This document shows positions 1 through 9,451 of a DNA stretch of 64,000 nt, piece by piece. Within the stretch, counting starts at the first letter, position 1. Each line of letters begins with the position of its first letter. Under the pieces are notes generated by a model, which saw only the letters and a list, made by a program, of their open reading frames with translations, ran no database searches and was not told the origin of the DNA. The stretch is from Sporosarcina sp. FSL K6-3457 (GTDB lineage: Bacteria > Bacillota > Bacilli > Bacillales_A > Planococcaceae): positions 947,501 through 1,011,500 of the forward strand of contig NZ_JBBOWX010000001.1 in NCBI RefSeq assembly GCF_038007285.1, written 5' to 3'. The translations under genes were made by a program, and so were the position numbers.

Positions 1-1
1 G

Positions 2-196
2 AAGAGGGATGCGGCAAGTGGAGCCCTCTACTTTGATTATTTGGATGAGAAAAAAGGCAAGCACACAGTTTGGTACGCAGACGGTAAGACTTTATCCCAG
101 TGGATTGATCAATCGAAAAAAGCTGGTTACTATAAAGTAGCCTTGTGGAGACTTGGTGGATTTGAGCAAACTACGCTCGATTATTTCAATCGATAA
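2..196 (+). CDS. Glycoside hydrolase family 18 protein, C-terminal fragment
   Basis: Only the last 64 codons are inside the window; the gene begins upstream. The reading frame contains YFDYLDEKKGKHTVWYADG followed by a KVALWRLGGFEQ-like ending, which is typical of the last beta-strands of family 18 (chitinase-like) barrels found in spore-wall and cell-wall hydrolases of Bacillales. The conserved tryptophan in the ALWRLGG segment normally lines the sugar-binding cleft. The catalytic DxxDxDxE motif is outside the window, so activity cannot be judged. The family is fairly clear; the exact substrate is unknown. Confidence 0.7.
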   Translation, partial: KRDAASGALYFDYLDEKKGKHTVWYADGKTLSQWIDQSKKAGYYKVALWRLGGFEQTTLDYFNR

Positions 197-214
197 TCAT
201 ATACTTTAATTAAT

Positions 215-269
215 AAGGTGCTAATACCTAATTTATCGAAGGGTGAATTGAGTATTTAGTACCTTTTTT
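215..269 (+). terminator. Intrinsic terminator after the GH18 gene
   Basis: AAGGTGCTAATAC pairs imperfectly with GTATTTAGTACCTT across a loop of about 24 nt and is followed by a T-run. It separates the GH18 gene from the exopolysaccharide operon. The rest of the gap up to 439 shows no clear gene; an operon promoter is expected there but no convincing -35/-10 pair stands out. Confidence 0.65.
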
Positions 270-439
270 GGTGAAAAACAAAATAATATTGTTGAACAGC
301 TAAGTGTATAAGCCTATCGAGTAGTCCTTTCTTATTGAGAAAATCATTAATTTAAGAGAAGTGTAAGAGTCTTTAAAGAGTTCTATAAGAGCGGTGTTAT
401 ATATTGGGAATAAGGACATGAGGAGAAAGGAAATTTTAA

Positions 440-1543
440 ATGATAATACAGAGGAAAGTAGTTACATATGGCATTTTCATAGGTCTATTGCTAATGGGTG
501 CTTGTACAGGTATAGCGGCCTTTTCAAAGGACGAGAAAGGGAGAACTGAAGTAAAAGAAGAGCTTATAGCAGAATCGTTTATTCAACAGCATTTATTAAA
601 AGAGGATGGACGAATCCAAACGAATATAACGGGACAGAAGGATGTCTATTTATCTGAAACTGTTGGGTTATGGATGGAATATTTAGTTATGAAAAATGAT
701 TTTGTTCAATTTGATCAACAAGTAGAGACATTGAAAAAATATTTTTTGACGGATGATTATTTAGTAGCTTGGGAATTAAAGGGGACAAATATAGCGCCTG
801 CAAATGCTTTCATAGATGATTTACGGATTATAGATGCCTTATACATAGCGGGGAAACAGTGGAATCATAATGCCTATACAAAATTGGCAGATAACATGAG
901 CAAGAACCTTGTTCGCTATCAGACGGAAGGTAAGCTAATGGTCGATTTTATCGAACTTGAGAGTAAAAATAGAGGGGCAGATGTCACACTTAGTTATATT
1001 ATACCATCTGGTTTTGACAAGATGAAACAAGCTAAGTTATTGCCTAGTAAAACATATGAAGCAACACGAAAAGTCCTGCTGGATGCCCCGCACTCGGCAT
1101 TAGGTTTTTTTCCGAAAAAGTATAGCGTTCCTACAGGAAACTATTCATACGACAAAGAAGTGAATTTAATCGATCAATTTTACGTTGGCTACCACCAGGC
1201 GCAATGGGGAGGAGACGTTACCTCGCTGCTCGACTTCGCTAAAAATGCTTTTGCGCAAGGAGAAGGAAAGTTATATGGAAGATACGATAGTGTAACCGGA
1301 AAGCCGACTGTTGCTTATGAAGCAGTGGCTGTCTATGCATTAGCCATTTTAATGTGCTTGGAAATAGAAGATGTAGATTTTGCAAAAAAACTTTATGTTC
1401 AAATGAAAACCTTACAACAAAACGATGAAGGTTTGCCGTACTTAGGAGGTTATATAGATATGGGATCAAAAGATACGCATACATTTGATAACTTACTAGC
1501 TTTACTAGCTGAAAGGCGGGGACTCAATGAGAAAGTTTTTTGA
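440..1543 (+). CDS. ydaJ: YdaJ-like exported lipoprotein, GH8-type glycosidase fold
   Basis: This 367-residue protein opens with a short basic stretch, a hydrophobic segment and a lipobox-like MGAC (Cys22), so it is probably a lipoprotein. The rest resembles the six-hairpin (GH8-like) glycosidases that accompany bacterial cellulose-type synthases. It is the first gene of an operon with the order of Bacillus subtilis ydaJKLMN, where the following genes make an exopolysaccharide under c-di-GMP control. The start is supported by AGGAGAAAGG 9 nt upstream. Its 3' end overlaps ydaK by 17 nt, suggesting translational coupling. Its likely job is trimming or modifying the polymer outside the membrane; enzymatic activity is inferred, not shown. 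Confidence 0.75.
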   Translation: MIIQRKVVTYGIFIGLLLMGACTGIAAFSKDEKGRTEVKEELIAESFIQQHLLKEDGRIQTNITGQKDVYLSETVGLWMEYLVMKNDFVQFDQQVETLKKYFLTDDYLVAWELKGTNIAPANAFIDDLRIIDALYIAGKQWNHNAYTKLADNMSKNLVRYQTEGKLMVDFIELESKNRGADVTLSYIIPSGFDKMKQAKLLPSKTYEATRKVLLDAPHSALGFFPKKYSVPTGNYSYDKEVNLIDQFYVGYHQAQWGGDVTSLLDFAKNAFAQGEGKLYGRYDSVTGKPTVAYEAVAVYALAILMCLEIEDVDFAKKLYVQMKTLQQNDEGLPYLGGYIDMGSKDTHTFDNLLALLAERRGLNEKVF

Positions 1544-2390
1544 GTTAGAAATCCGTATCCTTTTACTGATAACGGTTCTTCTAGTAAGTATGCAAATACC
1601 TGCCTACTTCTTACTACAGGAAGGTACATCGGGTCTTCTATTATATATTTTTTTGATTCTACTCCTTGTAGTGGCGTTGTTAATGGGTCCAGTTACAGGA
1701 TTATTTAGTAGTTTGCTTTTCATTTTTATTATTGGATCTGTGTTGTTTTATCTCAATAGCCCCAATTCGACTTTATTACCCGAGGCATCTCCGTTTCCTT
1801 TGCCATTATTTTTGGGGTATGGCCTTCTACTTATTATTCTCATTTTAATAGCTGGTAGTATTCACGATAGAATTATCCGACAAATTAAGAAGAATCGTGA
1901 GCTTCAGGAGGAAATTCGACAATTTGTAGCGATAGACGTTGAAACAGGCTTTGATAATAAACATCGTATGGTCGCTGAAGTCCAAGCGGAAATGAGAAGA
2001 ATCGAACGCTATGGTAATAAATTCACACTTGTATTGTTGCAGTTGGATCACTTAGAAGACTACAAACATTTATATGGAGAGAAAGAAGCAAAGCATCTAT
2101 TATCTTCGCTAGCGCAAGCAATGCAACAAACGATGCGATCTACAGACAGAAAGTTTCGCTATGCATCTGATCGCTTTGCCTTACTTTTAACCAATACAGA
2201 TGATCACTCGGTCGACAGTATTTTTGAAAAATTGGCGAATAGTATGACGACTCATCAGTTGTTAAATGGAAAATACGTTACACTATCATTTCGATCGGGA
2301 TACACCGTTTATGAGCAGGACAAGCCTATTCAAGACTATCAACTATTATTTTCGCAGGTGGAAAGTGAGATGGTGGCACGTGAACTTTAG
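1527..2390 (+). CDS. ydaK: YdaK-like membrane protein with degenerate GGDEF domain (c-di-GMP receptor)
   Basis: The protein (287 residues) has about four hydrophobic segments in residues 10-112 and a GGDEF-type domain from about 130 to the end. At the active-site position the sequence is ASDRF (213-217), so the GGDEF signature is lost and diguanylate cyclase activity is not expected. Exactly five residues upstream is RSTD (204-207), which matches the RxxD inhibitory I-site that binds c-di-GMP. This is the pattern reported for B. subtilis YdaK, a c-di-GMP receptor that switches on exopolysaccharide synthesis. It overlaps its neighbours on both sides, which fits a co-translated membrane complex. 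Confidence 0.85.
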   Translation: MRKFFELEIRILLLITVLLVSMQIPAYFLLQEGTSGLLLYIFLILLLVVALLMGPVTGLFSSLLFIFIIGSVLFYLNSPNSTLLPEASPFPLPLFLGYGLLLIILILIAGSIHDRIIRQIKKNRELQEEIRQFVAIDVETGFDNKHRMVAEVQAEMRRIERYGNKFTLVLLQLDHLEDYKHLYGEKEAKHLLSSLAQAMQQTMRSTDRKFRYASDRFALLLTNTDDHSVDSIFEKLANSMTTHQLLNGKYVTLSFRSGYTVYEQDKPIQDYQLLFSQVESEMVAREL

Positions 2391-4092
2391 ACGATTAGCG
2401 GTGGTAGTAGTGATTGTTTCTCTTTTTCAACTACTGCATAGCACGTCCACCATTTACGCCGAAGAAAGGTTACCGAGAATTGCAATGGTCTATATGACGA
2501 GCGATAATTTGCCGAATGCCGATGTATATTTTTTGGAAGCAACTGTTTCTGCATTTGCCAATGAGGTTGTACTCTTTTCTGCAAATAAAATAGAGCCTGA
2601 TGTTATTCAACAAAGTGATGTCATCGTATTCGTTGGCAATGACTCCGGTATTGTACCGGAGTCGTTAAAGGGAGTCATCCGGCAATTTAAAGGTGGCATC
2701 ATAGCTTTCGGCCATAATGTGGAACAACTCCAACCATATGATGAATGGCGCTTTTTAGGGCTGGAGTATATTCGATTACTAGATGGAAAAACATTTTCAA
2801 AAATTTCAGCCATCACGAATGTACTTCCCCCAAATGGAACAGACATTCTTTCTGTTGGGAGTACGTTAGATGAACAAATCCCCTTTATTTCGAAAAAAGG
2901 ACGGCTTTCTTATATTGCATCTACATCATTTGGAGTTGAGCAAAAGCATGCACTATCACGCTCACTCTACACGTTGCTAGATCAAGAACTACCAACTGCT
3001 CATCAAGCGTATATACGTCTTGAAGAAATTACACCACTAACTGACCCGAAGCTCGTTAAAGAGATAGGGAACTATTTAGCGGATCGTGACATTCCTTTTT
3101 ACATGGCAATCACACCGGTTTATGTAAATCCTAAGACAGGTGATCAAACTTATTTTGAACAAAATAAGGAACTTGTCCAAGTTATAAAGAGTTTACAACA
3201 TCGTGGTGGCATGGTTATTGCGCATGGCTATACAGGTGCATATCGCTATGAAGAAGCGGGGAAAAGTCCCGAGTTTTGGGATGATAGATTGAATCAAAAA
3301 ATAACGACAGAACAAACGAATATTTTTCCGTCACCCTTAAAATCGCGTTCTGCTTTCGCATCCGAGGAAATGTACCAGTCGTATACAAAAAAAATCAATC
3401 AAATCGAAAAAAAGTATATTGATCAAAAACTTACAAAATCGGTTGAACAGTTAACGGCTATTGGTTTGTATCCACTGGCATTTGAAGCACCTGAGTACAT
3501 GATGAGTTCAAATGGTTACCATGTCACGTCTAATTATTTTTCTTCGATTTTTGGAAAAGTCCAGTTTAGTAATAATGATTCAAATATAATGGATGCGCCC
3601 CTATTTGCATCACGTTCAGCAATTCTTTCGGGCATGATGCTTTATCCAGAAACGATTGGTTATATCGATCCGGATTTACTAGATCCATATAAAGAGATGG
3701 AGCTGGCAATTGAACGCCTTGAATCAGTGCCAGGCTCTATGATTGGAGGATTTTATCATACCTATCTCGGGTTAGAATATTTACCCCGTATGATTCAATT
3801 GATGGAATCTGTTCCAGATTTAGAATGGCTTGATTTAAACAAAACAGAACAAATGGTCCAAACAGGCCGTGTCACAATTCGGCAAGAGGAGAATGGCTCT
3901 CTACAGGTAACATCGACAATTACTGAAGTAAATCGTTTGCTGCAACGACTGGAAGGGCGTCTATTTGATGTTGTACTTTGGATTTTAGCAGTTGTCGTCA
4001 CCTTATTTTTAATAGCATTCTCTACGTATATTTTAGTACTCAGGGCTAGATTAGGAAAACGGTTGTTTGGGGAGAGAAAAATTAGTGGCTAA
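2365..4092 (+). CDS. ydaL: YdaL-like DUF2334 (polysaccharide deacetylase-type) membrane protein
   Basis: The frame is open further upstream, but GTG at 2365 is preferred because it is preceded by AGGTGG and puts a signal/TM segment (AVVVVIVSLFQLL) near the N terminus. This gives about 575 residues. The central region, with IRLEEITPLTDP, FYMAITPVY and AHGYTGAYRYEE, is the DUF2334 fold related to polysaccharide deacetylases. A second TM helix lies near the C terminus (VVLWILAVVVTLFLIAF). In the operon it would act outside the membrane on the nascent polymer. The start could also be GTG 2380. It overlaps ydaK by 26 nt and ydaM by 8 nt. Confidence 0.8.
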   Translation: MRWWHVNFRRLAVVVVIVSLFQLLHSTSTIYAEERLPRIAMVYMTSDNLPNADVYFLEATVSAFANEVVLFSANKIEPDVIQQSDVIVFVGNDSGIVPESLKGVIRQFKGGIIAFGHNVEQLQPYDEWRFLGLEYIRLLDGKTFSKISAITNVLPPNGTDILSVGSTLDEQIPFISKKGRLSYIASTSFGVEQKHALSRSLYTLLDQELPTAHQAYIRLEEITPLTDPKLVKEIGNYLADRDIPFYMAITPVYVNPKTGDQTYFEQNKELVQVIKSLQHRGGMVIAHGYTGAYRYEEAGKSPEFWDDRLNQKITTEQTNIFPSPLKSRSAFASEEMYQSYTKKINQIEKKYIDQKLTKSVEQLTAIGLYPLAFEAPEYMMSSNGYHVTSNYFSSIFGKVQFSNNDSNIMDAPLFASRSAILSGMMLYPETIGYIDPDLLDPYKEMELAIERLESVPGSMIGGFYHTYLGLEYLPRMIQLMESVPDLEWLDLNKTEQMVQTGRVTIRQEENGSLQVTSTITEVNRLLQRLEGRLFDVVLWILAVVVTLFLIAFSTYILVLRARLGKRLFGERKISG

Positions 4093-5365
4093 TCTATTAT
4101 TTTATGCATCACTTATATTGATTTGGATGATGCTACTTTACCATATGTTTTTAATGCAAGGTGGTTATCTCCATTTTAAAACGCTGGAACGCGTCATTCC
4201 TAAATGGGGAAAAAATATGATTAATCTACCAACAGTGAGTGTGTTCATTCCAGCACACAACGAAGAAGTTGTCATTGGACAAACATTGGAGGCGATGTCA
4301 CGTCTGCACTACCCAAAAGACAAGTTAGAAGTCATTGTTATTAACGATAATTCGTCCGACCGTACGGGTGAAATTGCAGCGTCGATAGCAAAAAAGCACC
4401 CCTTTATTCGCGTTATTGAAACAACGGAACCGAACAAAGGAAAGGGCAAGTCGTCTGCTCTCAATGAAGGGCTCAAACAATCGACAGGCGAAATTATTGC
4501 TGTGTACGATGCAGACAATACACCAGAGAAAATGGCGATTTGGTATTTGGTAATGGGTTTGTTGAATGATGCAAGGGCTGGTGCGGTAGTAGGAAAATTT
4601 CGTGTTATTAATGCTAAGCAGACATGGTTGACTCGGTTTATAAATATCGAGACCATTTGTTTTCAATGGATGGCTCAAGCTGGTAGGTGGAAGTGGTTTA
4701 AAGTTGCGACGATTCCGGGGACAAACTTTGCTATACGTCGAAGCGTTATGGAGCAACTAGGCGGTTGGGATGTACAAGCGTTAGCAGAAGATACTGAACT
4801 CACAATACGAGTTTACGAACTAGGCTATCATATACGTTTTTTTCCTGCCGCGATAACTTGGGAGCAGGAGCCTGAAACGTTAAAGGTTTGGTGGAGACAA
4901 AGAACAAGATGGGCACGCGGTAATCAATATGTTGTCATAAAGTTTCTTGGCCAATTTTTCAAGTTAAAACGAAAACGAATTGTTTTTGACTTGTTCTATT
5001 TTTTCTTTACGTATTTCATCTTCTTTTTCGGGGTTATTGTGTCGAATGCTTTATTCATTATCAATTTGTTTTATGATTTAAACTTAACGATTGGTAATAT
5101 TTCACTTGCGCTTTGGATTCTTGCCTTTTTACTCTTTTTAGCAGAGGTGATGATTACATTAAGTATAGAAAAAACGGAGATGAATAAAAAAAATTTCTTT
5201 TATGTTATTTTGATGTACTTTACTTATTCACAAATGTGGATTGGAATCGTCGTCTATTCACTATTCCTAGAAACGAAGCGGGTATTATTCCGCGAAGAAG
5301 TTCGCTGGTATAAAACAGAACGATTTGCTCAGCAGAAAATGGAGGAAAAAAATGAATCGAATTAA
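4085..5365 (+). CDS. ydaM: YdaM-like family 2 glycosyltransferase (cellulose/hyaluronan synthase type)
   Basis: This is the polymerising enzyme of the operon. Counting from GTG 4085, it has an N-terminal TM helix, then a GT2 domain with FIPAHNEE (55-62), the nucleotide-sugar DxD motif as DAD (142-144), the catalytic AED (233-235) and the acceptor-site QRTRW (271-275), then three to four C-terminal TM helices. This is the layout of processive inverting membrane synthases. GTG 4085 has GGGGAGAG 8 nt upstream; an in-frame TTG at 4067 is possible but has no comparable ribosome-binding site. The sugar used cannot be read from sequence. The gene overlaps ydaL by 8 nt and ydaN by 14 nt. Confidence 0.85.
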   Translation: MANLLFYASLILIWMMLLYHMFLMQGGYLHFKTLERVIPKWGKNMINLPTVSVFIPAHNEEVVIGQTLEAMSRLHYPKDKLEVIVINDNSSDRTGEIAASIAKKHPFIRVIETTEPNKGKGKSSALNEGLKQSTGEIIAVYDADNTPEKMAIWYLVMGLLNDARAGAVVGKFRVINAKQTWLTRFINIETICFQWMAQAGRWKWFKVATIPGTNFAIRRSVMEQLGGWDVQALAEDTELTIRVYELGYHIRFFPAAITWEQEPETLKVWWRQRTRWARGNQYVVIKFLGQFFKLKRKRIVFDLFYFFFTYFIFFFGVIVSNALFIINLFYDLNLTIGNISLALWILAFLLFLAEVMITLSIEKTEMNKKNFFYVILMYFTYSQMWIGIVVYSLFLETKRVLFREEVRWYKTERFAQQKMEEKNESN

Positions 5366-7481
5366 AGTATGTATATGGGTAATAGCAGTTAGCCTTTGCG
5401 TGTGGCTCGCTCCACTTCAAATTAGCGCCACTTCAAATGTACCAATTCAACTATCAGATGTGAAATTAGATGTACAGGAGTCATCCACTTCACGTCAAAT
5501 GATCACAAATAGCCCCATTGAATTGATAGGACCTGAGCAGGAAATGACACTCTCCTACGAGTTACGTTCAGATGCAGTCGAGGGTGATAATGAGCTTGTC
5601 TTGAACGTTAAACATTCTGAACTATTAATAGCGCCTTCATCTTTAACAATTAGTGTGGATGGACAGGCAATCACATCAAAATCGTTAAATGGTGAACAAA
5701 TGACTGAACAAATAATAATTCCTTTAACTGGGGAAGCACTGGAAAAAGGAATCCATAGTGTCACGGTTTCTTTTTATGGAATCATCATAGAGGGAGTTTG
5801 TGTCGATCAGGAAACATCAGGAAATTGGTTAACAATCGGTATCGATTCATATTTTCAACTAAGTGGCCAGTTGAGTGAGGAGTTACAGTCTTTAGCGGAC
5901 TACCCAAAAATATTTCTAGGGACAACCAATAGTCCTGTCCGTATCGTTATACCGGACAAAGCATCTATGCCAACGTTGAATAATGGAATGATAATTGCAG
6001 CTTATTTGGCGGAACGATCAGATGTAGATGAAGCTGTTCAAATTGTACGTGAATCGAGTGTAAAAACTATTTCAGGAAATGTGATTTTTCTAGGAGCGAA
6101 GTCTGAATTTACTACACCATTTATGAAGGATTTATTACAAAAAGCTAGATTACCTATTAACGATGACTCACTTGTTTTGTCACGCCATGAGCTGGTCGAT
6201 GGTAATCAAAAAGTTGAAGCACTTATAGTAATGGCAGATTCACCAGAAGACTTTGAAAATCGAATTGAGATTTTAATGGATGCCCAATTTGTAAAACAAT
6301 TATCAGGGAATCAGATGAGCATCACCAAAGTTCCCGATAGGGTTAAAGAGGTCTATCAGCGGGAAATTCCATTAAAAAAATTCGCAATGGAAAATTTAAC
6401 ATTGGATAGCTATCAAGGAAAGAGCCAGAACTTCTATTATTATGTGCCGGCAGCCTTTCAAGAGCATCAGGCTATCTCGTTAGAATTACACATAAAGCGC
6501 TCAGAAACGATTACAGCTAAAGAAAAACAAGAAGATGAGAATTTATTAAATAGGAATGTTGAGCTTGTCGTGTTAGTAAATGACGTACCCCATTCCGTTG
6601 ATATTCGAGCGTTGACAGATGCTAAAGATGGAATTTTCACTGTAGATGTTCCGATTGATGCCAGTGCAATTGGAGAGAATCGTATGATTAACCTTCAATT
6701 TGCATCAAATGGCTTGCGACAAAAAAATCCTTGTGTGAGTACGGATGAGAATCGTTGGATTTATATTATGGAGGATAGCTTCTTTACACTTCCATTAGAG
6801 GATCGTTCAAGTGTCCGTACGTTAGCAAGTTATCCTTCGCCGTTTGCAGGTGAACAAGATGACACAACCATCGTATTGCCAAATGATATGAATATTGAAG
6901 ACAATCAATTACTTCATTTGTACCGCTCACTGAGTGTATGGGGAAGCTTACCAAACTTAACGCTTAATACTGCGAAAGATATAACAACAGAGGAGTTAAG
7001 TGATCGGCATGTGGTCTTTATTGGTGGACCAGATGTTCAACCGCTGTTAGATGATATTGGGGAGGATTTGACTGTTCCTTATGAAAATGGAACACCCAAC
7101 TTACAGTTATTCGGTTTTATCCAAGAGGCTGTAGAAATGTTTAGCTGGATTCAGCAAAATCCTTGGAGTGACAAGCAACATAGTATGTTTGTGTTTGACC
7201 ATAATACGTCGGAAAATGTAAATATGGATAAGAAGTTTCTTGATTTTTTGAAAAATATGAATGAAGTATCTACTATTGCAGTAAAAATGAACAATCAGCA
7301 GTTTTATACAAATGCAGTCCAACTTGAAAAGGTAGTTGGAGAAGTCAAAACTGCTCACTTAGATACGAGTGAGGGCGAGTCAGTGCTATCAAATTGGTGG
7401 ATAGTAGGATTTATTGGACTACTTGGCTTTGTTACCGTACTAATGATTATTCTATTTAGAAAAAGAAAGCAACAAAATTAA
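5352..7481 (+). CDS. ydaN: YdaN-like BcsB-type accessory subunit of the exopolysaccharide synthase
   Basis: The 709-residue protein has a signal peptide (IWVIAVSLCVWLAPLQISA), a large extracytoplasmic beta-rich region and one C-terminal TM helix (WWIVGFIGLLGFVTVLMII) with a basic tail. This is the layout of BcsB-like cellulose synthase regulatory subunits. Motifs such as GVCVDQ and NPCVSTDENRW recur in the two halves, consistent with BcsB's duplicated carbohydrate-binding/flavodoxin-like modules. ATG 5352 follows GGAGG by 6 nt. The gene overlaps ydaM by 14 nt and is the last in the operon; an inverted repeat follows at 7502. It probably guides the polymer away from YdaM at the outer membrane face. 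Confidence 0.8.
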   Translation: MNRIKVCIWVIAVSLCVWLAPLQISATSNVPIQLSDVKLDVQESSTSRQMITNSPIELIGPEQEMTLSYELRSDAVEGDNELVLNVKHSELLIAPSSLTISVDGQAITSKSLNGEQMTEQIIIPLTGEALEKGIHSVTVSFYGIIIEGVCVDQETSGNWLTIGIDSYFQLSGQLSEELQSLADYPKIFLGTTNSPVRIVIPDKASMPTLNNGMIIAAYLAERSDVDEAVQIVRESSVKTISGNVIFLGAKSEFTTPFMKDLLQKARLPINDDSLVLSRHELVDGNQKVEALIVMADSPEDFENRIEILMDAQFVKQLSGNQMSITKVPDRVKEVYQREIPLKKFAMENLTLDSYQGKSQNFYYYVPAAFQEHQAISLELHIKRSETITAKEKQEDENLLNRNVELVVLVNDVPHSVDIRALTDAKDGIFTVDVPIDASAIGENRMINLQFASNGLRQKNPCVSTDENRWIYIMEDSFFTLPLEDRSSVRTLASYPSPFAGEQDDTTIVLPNDMNIEDNQLLHLYRSLSVWGSLPNLTLNTAKDITTEELSDRHVVFIGGPDVQPLLDDIGEDLTVPYENGTPNLQLFGFIQEAVEMFSWIQQNPWSDKQHSMFVFDHNTSENVNMDKKFLDFLKNMNEVSTIAVKMNNQQFYTNAVQLEKVVGEVKTAHLDTSEGESVLSNWWIVGFIGLLGFVTVLMIILFRKRKQQN

Positions 7482-7501
7482 GGAAAATAGTTATTGACAA
7501 A

Positions 7502-7550
7502 TAGGCATGGAGGACCTCATTTATTGTATTATAGAGGACTACCATGCCTA
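7502..7550. terminator. Inverted repeat between convergent genes
   Basis: TAGGCATGG (7502-7510) pairs perfectly with CCATGCCTA (7542-7550), with extra partial pairing inside. It lies between the end of ydaN and the end of the convergent response-regulator gene, so a bidirectional terminator is likely, although the T-run is weak. Confidence 0.55.
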
Positions 7551-7585
7551 TATTTACTAAACTACCTTCTTATTTTATAGAATTT

Positions 7586-8719
7586 TTATTTATCACTAAA
7601 AACAATCGACTCATAAATATCTGTCGTTGCGCGATCTGGTGGAATGCCGATGTCATCCAGTAAAAGTTCACTGAAATGGTGATATGCTTGTACGGCGGCA
7701 CTTCGATTGCCCACTTTTACATAGTGCAGCATAAGCTGTTGCAGGGTATATTCTGAATAGGGATTGAGTTTCAGTAGTAGCTGTATATAATGCAGTTTTT
7801 TATCTAAATTATTATCGACAACATAGTAGTCAATCATTTTTTGCAATAGACGGAATAGTTTTTGGCGGATGCTCTGTGCTTTGACAGTAGCCCACTCATA
7901 GCAGTTTTTCTCCATATAGTCGCCGGTATACTGTTGGACGATTTGCTCAAATGTTTGTATGTTTTCAGGATTCACTTCGGGATAGAGATCAATTATTTTC
8001 TCCAACTCAATGGCATCGCACTGCAGTGTATCTAACTCTAAAGCATAGCTTTGGTTGGAAAAGATAATGACTTGTTCATAGCCAATAGAATCTAATAGTT
8101 TTCGTAAATGAGACATAGATGTATGCAATTGAATTTTAGCTTTTTTATAATCATGCTCGGGCCATAGTTGGTCAATGATAGTGTCTCTGTTTATGTATGT
8201 CTGAAGGTTTGAAATTAAAAAAGCAAATAATTCTTTTGACTTGGCTGTTTTCCATTTAATCGGTTCGTCTTGAAAATAGACAATAAACTCATCAAAACAG
8301 TTTATTTTTAGGTTAGGTAAGGTTGACTCAACGGACATAGGGGATTTCCCGGTCAATTGTAGCTGTTCCTGTATCCGAATAACTGTTTTTTCAAGGCGAT
8401 ATTTCAATATAGGCTTTAGTAAATAGTCAATCGAGTGTAATTCGAAAGCTTGAATCGCATAGTCCCGGTAGGCTGTTACAAAGACGATGAAAATGTTTTT
8501 GTTCCATTCTTTAATAATGCGTGCTAAATCTAATCCGTTTAAACCGGGCATTTCAATATCTAAAAATATCACTTGAAAATCGAGTTGCTCCATGTCAATT
8601 AGAAAACTCTCGGCATTTGAAAAGGTGTGAATCACCTCAATAGTCCCAAGTTCACCCAACTTTTTCTTCATATGCTGTAAAGCCAATTGTTCGTCATCAA
8701 CTAAAACTGCACGTATCAT
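7586..8719 (-). CDS. Orphan response regulator, REC + winged-helix + BTAD (SARP-like)
   Basis: The 377-residue protein begins with a receiver domain: the acidic pair D8/D9, phospho-acceptor D54 in FLDIEMPG, T82 and K102 are all present. Residues from about 140 form an OmpR-like winged-helix segment, followed by a bacterial transcriptional activator (BTAD) helical-repeat domain to the C terminus. This architecture is known in Bacillales as SARP-type response regulators. ATG 8719 has AGAGGTG upstream on the minus strand. No histidine kinase gene lies nearby, so the partner is unknown. It is convergent with the exopolysaccharide operon, but a regulatory link is speculation. Confidence 0.85.
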   Translation of the reverse strand: MIRAVLVDDEQLALQHMKKKLGELGTIEVIHTFSNAESFLIDMEQLDFQVIFLDIEMPGLNGLDLARIIKEWNKNIFIVFVTAYRDYAIQAFELHSIDYLLKPILKYRLEKTVIRIQEQLQLTGKSPMSVESTLPNLKINCFDEFIVYFQDEPIKWKTAKSKELFAFLISNLQTYINRDTIIDQLWPEHDYKKAKIQLHTSMSHLRKLLDSIGYEQVIIFSNQSYALELDTLQCDAIELEKIIDLYPEVNPENIQTFEQIVQQYTGDYMEKNCYEWATVKAQSIRQKLFRLLQKMIDYYVVDNNLDKKLHYIQLLLKLNPYSEYTLQQLMLHYVKVGNRSAAVQAYHHFSELLLDDIGIPPDRATTDIYESIVFSDK

Positions 8720-8842
8720 GGAAACACCTCTTCTAGTGGATATTATTTACACTTGAAGTTCTATTATCGCAATAGTGGTGTAACTATGCAATTTAAAAAT
8801 AGGTATTTGTTAAGGGGAAATAGGTAGGTGTTATGAATATAG

Positions 8843-8882
8843 TAAAAAAAAACCTCAAATGCATGATTTGCACTTGAGGTTT
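8843..8882 (-). terminator. Intrinsic terminator of the amidase gene
   Basis: Read on the minus strand, AACCTCAAGTGCA pairs with TGCATTTGAGGTT and a run of T follows. It lies just downstream of the amidase stop codon. Confidence 0.85.
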
Positions 8883-8896
8883 GCTTGTATACTGAT

Positions 8897-9451
8897 TTAC
8901 ATTTTTCCTCGATATGCCCATGCTGTGACCGCGAAGGAAATTGCTTTCGCGCATTGCTGACGATAGACCTTCTGTAATAATAGTGCAGCTTCTTGCCGAT
9001 TGGTCATAAATCCGCATTCAATGAGTATAGCGGGCATTTTAGTTTCGCGTAAAACAGCAAAGTTTGCTTTTTTTACACCTCGATTTGTTCGATTGCATGC
9101 GGTTATGAGTGAATGTTGAACAAGAGAAGCGAGTGCAGTAGATTCTTTACTAGCAGTCGGATAAACGTATGTCTCAATACCATTCGCCTGATTCCAATCA
9201 GTTCCGTAGGCATTTGCGTGGATAGAGATGAATGCGTCGACCTTCATCCGATTGGCAAAATTCGTCCGTTCAGCAAGAGAAACGTCTTGCTGTTCGTTGT
9301 GTGCAAAGAAAACGTTTAGTCCTTCTTCCACAAGGTATTGTTGAACGAGATTTGCCACGGCACTGTTAAAGCTGAACTCCCGCAACAGTCCGTCTGGTGA
9401 TCGTTTACCTGCCGTTTCTGGACCATGGCCAGCATCAATCATTATTTTCAT
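8897..9451 (-). CDS. N-acetylmuramoyl-L-alanine amidase (Amidase_3)
   Basis: A single-domain, 184-residue zinc amidase that cleaves the bond between muramic acid and the peptide stem. The motifs in order are DAGHG (first zinc histidine at about residue 9), the glutamate in LREFSFN (about 25), SIHANA (second zinc histidine, about 77) and IECGFM (catalytic Glu, about 141). No signal peptide or cell-wall-binding repeat is present, so it is either released by mother-cell lysis like CwlC or exported otherwise. The start is supported by GGGGGGAAAG on the minus strand. A terminator follows, so it is a single-gene unit, divergent from hprK. Confidence 0.85.
   Translation of the reverse strand: MKIMIDAGHGPETAGKRSPDGLLREFSFNSAVANLVQQYLVEEGLNVFFAHNEQQDVSLAERTNFANRMKVDAFISIHANAYGTDWNQANGIETYVYPTASKESTALASLVQHSLITACNRTNRGVKKANFAVLRETKMPAILIECGFMTNRQEAALLLQKVYRQQCAKAISFAVTAWAYRGKM

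Noticed and set aside
2266..2364. Longer N terminus of ydaL starting at 2266
   Set aside because: It would lie fully inside ydaK and lacks a ribosome-binding site, whereas GTG 2365 has AGGTGG and gives a normal signal segment.
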